DNA of 16,229 bases from Haliscomenobacter sp. (GTDB taxonomy: Bacteria > Bacteroidota > Bacteroidia > Chitinophagales > Saprospiraceae): assembly GCF_016718685.1 (NCBI RefSeq), contig NZ_JADKCX010000111.1:1-16229 (forward strand), read 5' to 3'. A model generated the notes under the pieces. The model made no database searches. It was not told the origin of the DNA and saw only the letters and a list, made by a program, of their open reading frames with translations. The position numbers were made by a program, and so were the translations under genes. Shown one piece after another: positions 7,995 to 13,549 of this stretch (positions are counted from its first letter, which is position 1; each line of letters begins with the position of its first letter).

Positions 7995-9727
7995 GACCGT
8001 TGCTTTTCCAGGTTCTGGAAAGCTTTTTCCACCCGTTCCGGCTGATCAAACCACATCTCTTCCAGCATCGGACGGATTTCGTAGCGCAATACATCCTGGT
8101 ACCATTGGCCTTCGTCCATGGCGGGAATGTAGGTGCAGAAATAGCTGTGCCCCAGGCGGAAATCCTTGCCCAGATTGGGATCGCGGACGATTTCTTCATT
8201 CAGTTTTTGTACCTGCGTGGCAATGTGCTGAACCAATCCAGAGGAAAGACCCTGCTGCTGCAAATAATCTGTGAATGTTTCATCAAAACAAGGTTCTACC
8301 TCAACGAAGGCAAAACGCCGCCGCAGTGCATAATCGATGATGGCCAGGGAGCGGTCGGCAGTATTCATGGTGCCAATCAGATAGAGGTTGGGCGGCACAA
8401 AAAAAGCAGGATCATTTTCGGAGCCGTAAGTGAGCCGTACGGCGTAATTCTCAGCGCGTTTGTCGGCCTCAATGAGTTGCAGCAATTCCCCGAAGATTTT
8501 GCTCAGATTGCCCCGGTTGATTTCGTCAATGATCAAAAAGTAAGCTTGGTCGGGGTGGGCATGAGCCAGTTGGCAATACTGGTAAAACACCCCATTGCGC
8601 AGTTCAAATCCGCCACTTGGTGCCGGGCGCAAACCTTGCACAAAATCATCATAACTGTACGATTGATGAAATTGCAGGCGCTGGATTTGTTCCTGGTGTT
8701 TGTAGCCCATGAGACCATACGCCAGTTTGCTGGCCAAAAACGTTTTGCCTACGCCAGGAGGGCCTTGCAAAATCACGTTGCGTTTGCGCTTCAACAGGTG
8801 CACCAGGCGGACAAAGGTTTCCGTTGCCACAAAAGGACGTTCGGGATCATCCTCGTAGCGGTAGCGCGGGATGAAGAGCGCTACGGGGGGCTCTTGTACC
8901 GCCAGGTTTCTTTTGGCTTCGGGCTGGCCGTACGCGATGGGGTTTTTGTAGTCGGGTGGACTGGGCAAAATGCGGTCGTATGCGGGCAACTTCTCATTCA
9001 ACGCCAGCACCTTGGGTTTCATTTTTTCCAAAACCCGCAGGGCTTCTGCATAAGTACCAATGCTGAGGAGTTGATCTTCGCTGCTCGCGGTTTTGCCGAG
9101 TTTGCTACCCGTAGCTATCCCTGCCCCCGAAACCGCACTTATTTTTACAAATAGTTGATAGGTATGTTGATGCCCTCCTCGATCCGCAGGATACAAAGAC
9201 AAGGACGCCGTATCACTGCCCAGATTCAGGGGCCCACTGAAATCGACGAGATGAAAGGTATAATCGGGCAGATCCAGTTCTTTTAGCAATTGGGTCGCGA
9301 TTTCGACAAGGGTGCTACGGGCGCTTTGGCGGATGTGCTCGGGATAAACCAAAGGAAAAAAAATGTTCCAGGCTTTGCGCCAATTGGCAAACCAATCGCG
9401 TTTGCCCAAGGGATATTCTTGTAAGGCCTGGAGCATTTTGGGGCCCAAATGGCCAAAATAGGATTCGTTTTTTTGTCGAATCCGCTGTTTGATGGCTTCG
9501 ACCACTTCATCGTTCAGGGCTTTGCCGCGCAACAAATTTTGGATGCATTCCAAACGCAGCAGGTTGATGGGCTGAAAACCCCGCGCCGGGTCGGCATATT
9601 TTTCCTCAAAATTTTTGAGCAGCGCTTGGTCCAGTTGTTCCAAATACGGATACAATGGAGCGGAATCTTCAGCGAAAGTATGGTATTGCCCGGCGAGTTG
9701 CTGGATGTATTCGAATTGGGTCTGCAT
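7991..9727 (-). CDS. mcrB: McrB-like AAA+ GTPase subunit of an McrBC restriction system
   Basis: A 578-residue protein. The C-terminal half is an McrB-type AAA+ motor: Walker A GPPGVGKT at 322-329, Walker B LIIDEINRGNLSKIFGE from 398, the McrB signature MNTADRSL at 454-461 and the arginine-rich ALRRRFAF at 467-474. In this family the motor hydrolyses GTP, translocates DNA and activates the McrC nuclease. The first 290 or so residues would recognise the target. They do not match the E. coli McrB DNA-binding domain by eye, although residues 160-200 (VDFSGPLNLGS, then a YQLFVKI strand) faintly recall the DUF3578 type. That part should be treated as unassigned. The start ATG at 9727 has no clear Shine-Dalgarno. 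It is the first gene of a two-gene operon with mcrC, expected to protect against phage with modified DNA. Confidence 0.9.
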   Translation of the reverse strand: MQTQFEYIQQLAGQYHTFAEDSAPLYPYLEQLDQALLKNFEEKYADPARGFQPINLLRLECIQNLLRGKALNDEVVEAIKQRIRQKNESYFGHLGPKMLQALQEYPLGKRDWFANWRKAWNIFFPLVYPEHIRQSARSTLVEIATQLLKELDLPDYTFHLVDFSGPLNLGSDTASLSLYPADRGGHQHTYQLFVKISAVSGAGIATGSKLGKTASSEDQLLSIGTYAEALRVLEKMKPKVLALNEKLPAYDRILPSPPDYKNPIAYGQPEAKRNLAVQEPPVALFIPRYRYEDDPERPFVATETFVRLVHLLKRKRNVILQGPPGVGKTFLASKLAYGLMGYKHQEQIQRLQFHQSYSYDDFVQGLRPAPSGGFELRNGVFYQYCQLAHAHPDQAYFLIIDEINRGNLSKIFGELLQLIEADKRAENYAVRLTYGSENDPAFFVPPNLYLIGTMNTADRSLAIIDYALRRRFAFVEVEPCFDETFTDYLQQQGLSSGLVQHIATQVQKLNEEIVRDPNLGKDFRLGHSYFCTYIPAMDEGQWYQDVLRYEIRPMLEEMWFDQPERVEKAFQNLEKQRS

Positions 9728-9742
9728 GTATGGTGTAAATGA

Positions 9743-9759
9743 GGTAGGGAAGGTAGGGA
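9743..9759. repeat. Tandem 8-mer upstream of mcrB
   Basis: GGTAGGGA occurs at 9743-9750 and again at 9752-9759, 16-32 bases before the mcrB start. Read on the mcrB strand it is a pyrimidine-rich leader (TCCCTACC twice). It could lie in the untranslated leader and affect translation, or be slippage-prone simple sequence. Confidence 0.5.
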
Positions 9760-9798
9760 AAAAGTTGAAAACAACAATGCTGTAAATTTTAGTTCACA

Positions 9799-9855
9799 CA
9801 GATTTCACACAGATTTTTCTGCGTCAAATCTGTGCAAAAATCCGTGTGAAATCTG
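9799..9855. repeat. Inverted repeat built from iterated CACAGATTT words
   Basis: The left arm CAGATTTCACACAGATTTTT (9799-9818) matches the complement of the right arm (9836-9855) at 19 of 20 positions, with a 17-base spacer. Each arm itself holds the word CAGATTT or CACRGATTT twice, and a further copy, AAATCTGTG, lies in the loop. It sits between the lipoprotein terminator and the mcrB leader. A/T-rich arms and a lack of reading frames argue against a gene. It is possibly a mobile or REP-like intergenic element, or a site bound as a cruciform. Confidence 0.7.
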
Positions 9856-9884
9856 CGTAAAACCCTGTAAAGTAGTATGCCCCC

Positions 9885-9919
9885 AAAACAAAAAGAGCCA
9901 CCGAAATCACTCCGGTGGC
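9885..9919 (-). terminator. Rho-independent terminator of the repeat lipoprotein gene
   Basis: On the minus strand GCCACCG, a 9-base loop and CGGTGGC form a 7-bp G/C-rich stem (9897-9919). It is followed at once by CTCTTTTTGTTTTGG, a good U-tract. It lies 42 bases beyond the stop of the minus-strand lipoprotein gene, and so separates that gene from mcrBC downstream. Confidence 0.8.
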
Positions 9920-9960
9920 CCATATTTCAAGCTCAATATGTGTCAATTTGTTTTTTGGGA

Positions 9961-11121
9961 TTATCGGCAGTTGGCCAGTAGCTTGCGCAGGTCTTCTTTG
10001 TCCTTGAGGACTACGGTTTTGCCATCGCGGGTTTTGACGCGATAAGGGAATACCAACTCAGGGCGATCGGTAGACAATGGGTTGTTTTTGATCCATCTTT
10101 CTACCAATTCGCGGAAGGCATCGGCAGATCTGATTTCTACCACGACCCCACTAGGCAGTTTCACTTTGGCCGGGAACGCAACGTCGAAGCAAGGCGTAGG
10201 ATCGATGCTGCCACATTTGGCGTTGGCTCTCCGCAGGTCTTCCGCTGATGCGATCACCGCTACCGTGCTGTCGCGGAAAATGATGCTGAACGGAATTTTT
10301 ACAATCGTTGCCCCATTGGCAGCGGGGTGTGCTCGGCGCCAGGCCAGCGTTTGCTTCGCAAAATCTTCGGCATCAGTCGCTACCGCCGTGCTGCCATCGG
10401 GGTGTTGGATGGTATCTGGGAAAACGATGCGGAAACAAGGACGAAGCTCTGGGCCGGGGTTTGGACGATCGGGGCCAGGCTTGCACTCGGCCAAAATTTT
10501 ACGCAAATCTTCAGGGCCACTTACCCGTACTTTGGTGCCATCGGCTTTTTCAACGCCGTAAGGGAAGACAATTTGTGGATGCTTATCGGCATTGTGGTTG
10601 CTGTTGCGCCATCTTTTCAGCAGGGCCGCGAACCCTTCCGCGCTGTTGATGGTGATGGTGCTGTCATTGGGCAATTTTACCTGTACCGGGAAAATCACTT
10701 TGTAGCAAGGCTTGGGTTCTGGGCGATCGGGTAAACAAGACTCGATCAATCTTTTGAGTTCTTCGGGACTGTTGATGGTAGCGTTGGAACCATTTTGTAA
10801 GGTTACTTCAATGGGGAAAATCAGGGTGGGGCGTTGACGCTGGTTGGCATTTTTCCAGCGCTCAATAAAGTTTTGGTGTTGGCGTTCACCTTCAATGACC
10901 AGGGTATCTCCGTTGGGAAGTTGTACCCCAATCGGGAATACAAACTCAAAACAACAACGAGCACTGTCGCGTGGGCCATTACGAGGACCTTGACCCAACA
11001 GCGGATCACCCAGGGTGAAGTTGTCTTCACTGACGACAAAATCTTCCTTCTGGCAAGAGGTGAAAAGCACCGTTGCAAAAAGTGCAAAAACTGCAGCAAT
11101 TTGTAAAATGGACTTTAACAT
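9961..11121 (-). CDS. Lipoprotein of four tandem Cys-bounded duplicated repeats, function unknown
   Basis: A 386-residue protein not recognised as a named family. The first 22 residues are a hydrophobic leader with a lipobox-like FTSC, so C23 is the likely lipidated residue. Four tandem repeats follow, each opening and closing with Cys: C57-C129, C139-C213, C229-C303 and C311-C385, 73-75 residues each, joined by Pro-rich linkers. Each repeat is itself two related halves. Half A has FPxxVxLPxG and ends in a W(K/R)xxN/H segment. Half B has FPxxVxxxDG and ends in EDLRK...C. The FP motif is present in seven of the eight halves; the sixth has IPF. The even spacing suggests a disulfide between the two cysteines of each repeat. 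It would face the periplasm or cell surface. It is divergent from the sigma gene across a 102-base spacer and ends at a good terminator, so it may be a target of that sigma factor. Confidence 0.85.
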   Translation of the reverse strand: MLKSILQIAAVFALFATVLFTSCQKEDFVVSEDNFTLGDPLLGQGPRNGPRDSARCCFEFVFPIGVQLPNGDTLVIEGERQHQNFIERWKNANQRQRPTLIFPIEVTLQNGSNATINSPEELKRLIESCLPDRPEPKPCYKVIFPVQVKLPNDSTITINSAEGFAALLKRWRNSNHNADKHPQIVFPYGVEKADGTKVRVSGPEDLRKILAECKPGPDRPNPGPELRPCFRIVFPDTIQHPDGSTAVATDAEDFAKQTLAWRRAHPAANGATIVKIPFSIIFRDSTVAVIASAEDLRRANAKCGSIDPTPCFDVAFPAKVKLPSGVVVEIRSADAFRELVERWIKNNPLSTDRPELVFPYRVKTRDGKTVVLKDKEDLRKLLANCR

Positions 11122-11223
11122 GGTTTTGAAATTTTTGGGTTAAGAATGCATTGTATAGTGCAGTAAGCCGAGGATTTGTATCTTGTACTCGCTTTTTTGA
11201 AATTTTTTTAAATTATTTTTTAA
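11122..11223. promoter_or_regulatory. Divergent promoter region of lipoprotein and sigma factor genes
   Basis: This 102-base spacer must carry promoters for both genes. It is A/T-rich next to the sigma gene and holds a 13-base direct repeat TTTTGAAATTTTT at 11124-11136 and 11195-11207, near the two start codons. ATCTTGTACTC (11180-11190) recurs as its exact complement at 11801-11811, over the sigma stop codon. No clean -33/-7 pair was found. Shared control by the sigma factor is inferred from layout only. Confidence 0.5.
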
Positions 11224-11802
11224 ATGTCTGATTTAGAGCGTTGGCAAGCATTAAAGGATGGTGAGAAGAGTGCCTTGGAACAGATTTACCGCGACCATGC
11301 TGCCGTTTTATTCAAGTATGGTCGCAAGTTTATCCCCGATGCCCAGTTGGTAGAAGATTGTATTCAAGACTTATTCATTGAGCTTTGGGAAGCCCGCCAA
11401 AGGGTTTCTGCCACCGACTCCATTCGGAAATACTTATTCGTTTCCCTCCGCCGAAAAATTGTCAAGACCCTGGATCGTCAAGTAAAAAAAATTGCCAGTG
11501 AAGAACCCGAAGAACGCCACTTTCAGGCCGACTTCGGCATTGATCAACTCCTCATTCAGGGGGAATTGGATGCCGAACGCGACGCCAAACTCAAGGTGGC
11601 CATGGCCGCTTTGAGCGAACGCCAGCGCGAGGTACTTTACCTCAAATACTTTGCCGATATGGACTATACTCAAATTGGCGAAATCATGGAATTGAACTAT
11701 CAATCGGCACGAAATTTGTCGCATCGGGCCCTCGAAGCCTTGCGGCAAATCCTGCTGGCATTATTTATTGTGTGGTTGTGCAATTTTTTTCGATTACTCT
11801 GA
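11224..11802 (+). CDS. ECF RNA polymerase sigma factor (FecI-like) with hydrophobic C-terminal tail
   Basis: A 192-residue ECF sigma factor, made only of regions 2 and 4. Region 2 runs about 17-62 with the core-binding segment QLVEDCIQDLFIELWEAR. Region 4 runs about 120-176 with ALSERQREVLYLKYF and a helix-turn-helix around YTQIGEIMELNYQSARNLSHRA. It should direct RNA polymerase to promoters of its regulon, probably surface-uptake genes, since FecR and a TonB receptor follow on the same strand. The last 17 residues, ILLALFIVWLCNFFRLL, are strongly hydrophobic and look like a short membrane-associating tail. That is beyond the standard ECF fold and could hold the factor near a membrane anti-sigma. 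The ATG at 11224 follows a T-rich leader without a Shine-Dalgarno. FecR is not adjacent: a peptidase-like lipoprotein gene lies between. The assignment is firm and its targets are inferred. Confidence 0.93.
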   Translation: MSDLERWQALKDGEKSALEQIYRDHAAVLFKYGRKFIPDAQLVEDCIQDLFIELWEARQRVSATDSIRKYLFVSLRRKIVKTLDRQVKKIASEEPEERHFQADFGIDQLLIQGELDAERDAKLKVAMAALSERQREVLYLKYFADMDYTQIGEIMELNYQSARNLSHRALEALRQILLALFIVWLCNFFRLL

Positions 11803-11848
11803 GTACAAGATGTCAACGCTTGGCTTATACCATTAAAATATTGAACGA

Positions 11849-12298
11849 ATGCACAAGCTCATGATGCTGTCTTTGGTTTTGCTGACCGCTTTTTCTTGCG
11901 CAAAAGAAGAATCGGTTAGTGTGGATACGGAATTGCAACCCCTGTTTAGCAGTTTTGCACTTGAAGCCCAACAACGCGGACTAAACCTGGACATGAGCAA
12001 ATACAGTGGCATGATTACCGCGCTGGACGAGGCCAATGTGGCCGCCAAATGCCAAACCATCTCCAACGGCCAAAAACGTGTGTTGGTGGATGATGATTTT
12101 TGGAGAACAGCAAGTGCGATGCAACGCGAAATGGTGATTTTTCACGAGCTGGGGCACTGTACCCTCAATCGTGCGCACCTGGATGAAGCCCGTACCGATG
12201 GATCTTGCGTCAGTATGATGCAAAGTGGACTCGGTCTTTGCAAAATGAGTTACACGAACCAGACGAGAAGTGCTTATTTAGATGAGTTGTTTAAATAA
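11849..12298 (+). CDS. Small putative zinc metallopeptidase lipoprotein (HExxH)
   Basis: A 149-residue protein. A short leader ends in the lipobox TAFSC with C17 as the lipid anchor, so the mature domain should face the periplasm. Residues 99-110 read HELGHCTLNRAH, an HExxH zinc site with a possible third ligand H110 six residues later, or D112. Metzincins have five residues in that gap (HExxHxxGxxH), so this is not a canonical metzincin. Four cysteines (C68, C104, C120, C131) could form disulfides. I do not recognise a named family with certainty; similar small HELGHC lipoproteins are seen in Bacteroidota. It starts 46 bases after the sigma gene and ends 108 bases before fecR on the same strand. 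That placement suggests it is co-expressed with the signalling genes, perhaps cleaving a partner. The peptidase activity and target are inferred. Confidence 0.8.
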   Translation: MHKLMMLSLVLLTAFSCAKEESVSVDTELQPLFSSFALEAQQRGLNLDMSKYSGMITALDEANVAAKCQTISNGQKRVLVDDDFWRTASAMQREMVIFHELGHCTLNRAHLDEARTDGSCVSMMQSGLGLCKMSYTNQTRSAYLDELFK

Positions 12299-12400
12299 GG
12301 GTTCGGGGGTTCAGGGGTTCGGGGGGTTCGAAGGTTTAGGTTATCTCCTGAACCCTCGAACCCCGAACCTCCTGAACGAACCTCAGAGTCCCCAAACCCT
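12299..12400. repeat. Inverted repeat of iterated GGTTCRGG words
   Basis: The left arm (about 12299-12340) is a run of GGTTCGG, GGTTCAGG, GGTTCGGG, GGTTCGAA and GGTTTAGG words. The right arm (about 12347-12384) carries the complement of the same variants in mirrored order: CCTGAACC, TCGAACCCC, GAACCTCC, TGAAC, GAACC. Because the order of variants is mirrored, this is a true imperfect palindrome of about 37-41 bases per arm and not just low-complexity sequence. It fills the gap between the metallopeptidase and fecR genes and could form a strong mRNA hairpin there, as terminator, attenuator or stability element. The function is not shown. Confidence 0.75.
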
Positions 12401-12406
12401 GAATAT

Positions 12407-13417
12407 GTGAAACCAGAAACTTTTACATCTTATTCTGCCCTGGATTTTGCCCAGGAACCATCCTTCATCCGCTGGGTCAGGGCCGGTGATGAAGAAGCCG
12501 CCGTGTTTTGGCAAAACTGGCTCGATCAACACCCGGAAAAGGCCAGCGCAGTAGCCGAAGGCCGCAAACTGGCGCAGGCCCTGTCGGTGCGCGAGGAAGA
12601 ACCGAGTGAAGCAGTGCTGAATGCATTGTGGAACCGGATCGATCTGGCTACCAGTATAGCAAAAGAACCGCTTGTCCAAACGACTCCCGCCGTAGCACCA
12701 ACGTCGCTGCGAGAAGCCAAAATACGCCCCCTGCGCCGCTGGTTGAGCTACGCCGCTGCGGCTTGTGTGACCTTGTTGTTGGTCGCCTTGTTGTACAATC
12801 CAACCGAGCGGGTCAGTGCCGGTATTGGCCAAAAACTGACGCATCAACTGCCCGATGGTTCATCGGTGGCCATCAACGCGGCGAGCAGCATCAGCTATCA
12901 CCCTTGGCGTTGGCGTTTTACCCGCCAGGTTGAGTTGGAAGGGGAAGCTTTTTTCCAGGTGACCAAAGGCAGCCGCTTTGTGGTCAAGGCCGTACAAGGC
13001 CAAGTGGAGGTCTTGGGTACCAGCTTCAACGTACGCGCCAGAGGCAACTCTTTTGCGGTATCCTGTGTAACGGGTAAGGTTCGGGTATCCAATCCGAAAG
13101 GTGCACAAATATTAACGCCGGGTTTGATTACCCAAACCAACGAAAATGGTGATTTGGTGACTCCTTATACCATCGACAATCAACCTTCGGGAGCCTGGCG
13201 TGACGGTAAGTTTTATTTTACCCAAACCCCACTGGAAGAAGTTTTTGCAGAAATACAACGGCAATTCGAAGTGCAGATTCAAACCACACCCGAAATTGCC
13301 CGGCGCAAGGTGACGACCTACTTTGAAGGTAGCAATATTGATACGGCATTGTTTAACGTGTGCTGGCCACTAAGGCTGGAAACGAGTACACGTGGAGACC
13401 TGATTCTTATAAAATGA
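12407..13417 (+). CDS. fecR: FecR-type transmembrane anti-sigma factor
   Basis: A 336-residue inner-membrane regulator. The N-terminal cytoplasmic part (about 1-105) is acidic, with a WVRAGDEEAAVFWQNWLDQH segment as in Bacteroidota FecR proteins, and would bind the sigma factor. One membrane span lies near residues 111-130 (WLSYAAAACVTLLLVALLY). The periplasmic FecR domain follows at about 137-232, with GQKLTHQLPDGSSVAINAAS, VELEGEAFFQV and VEVLGTSFNVRA. The last 70 residues are a DUF4974-type STN-like domain with FTQTPLEEVFAEIQRQFEVQ. The family transmits the loaded state of a TonB receptor to an ECF sigma factor. The start is a GTG at 12407; an ATG two bases earlier is out of frame and stops at once. 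The TonB receptor gene follows after a hairpin repeat that begins at the stop codon. Confidence 0.93.
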   Translation: MKPETFTSYSALDFAQEPSFIRWVRAGDEEAAVFWQNWLDQHPEKASAVAEGRKLAQALSVREEEPSEAVLNALWNRIDLATSIAKEPLVQTTPAVAPTSLREAKIRPLRRWLSYAAAACVTLLLVALLYNPTERVSAGIGQKLTHQLPDGSSVAINAASSISYHPWRWRFTRQVELEGEAFFQVTKGSRFVVKAVQGQVEVLGTSFNVRARGNSFAVSCVTGKVRVSNPKGAQILTPGLITQTNENGDLVTPYTIDNQPSGAWRDGKFYFTQTPLEEVFAEIQRQFEVQIQTTPEIARRKVTTYFEGSNIDTALFNVCWPLRLETSTRGDLILIK

Positions 13418-13540
13418 GTTGAGAAGTTGAGCGGTTGAGGAGTTGAGGCTACCGCTAGCGGCATGGAAAACGATGTTCGTTGACAGTGTCGCTGGCGGTA
13501 GCCTCAACTTTTCAACTCCTCAACTCTCAACCTTTCAACT
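13416..13540. repeat. Large inverted repeat with AGTTGAG octads between fecR and the TonB receptor gene
   Basis: The left arm begins in the fecR stop codon with octads AGTTGAGA, AGTTGAGC, GGTTGAGG and AGTTGAGG. Its core AGTTGAGGCTACCGC lies at 13441-13455. The right arm has the exact complement of the core at 13495-13509, followed by inverted octads to about 13539. Bases 13441-13463 and 13487-13509 form a 23-bp stem with two G-U pairs. Inside the loop AACGA-TGT-TCGTT (13469-13481) forms a second small hairpin. The same core is present at 6942-6956. It is followed by ACTAAAAC and the receptor ATG at 13550, so it could set the ratio of fecR to receptor expression, but that is inferred. Confidence 0.85.
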
Positions 13541-13549
13541 AAAACAACC

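Noticed and set aside
8000..9154. Long plus-strand open frame (384 codons) opposite mcrB
   Set aside because: It lies antisense to the well-supported McrB motor and shows no domain; long antisense frames follow from codon bias in the real gene.
6917..9855. McrBC as a transposable unit bounded by the flanking repeats
   Set aside because: The repeat at the mcrC end (AGTTGAG type) and the one before mcrB (CACAGATTT type) are unrelated in sequence. There is no transposase and no target-site duplication was seen.
12299..13540. CRISPR array in the iterated repeat regions
   Set aside because: The words are 7-9 bases with no regular spacers, arms are inverted and not direct, and no cas gene is near.
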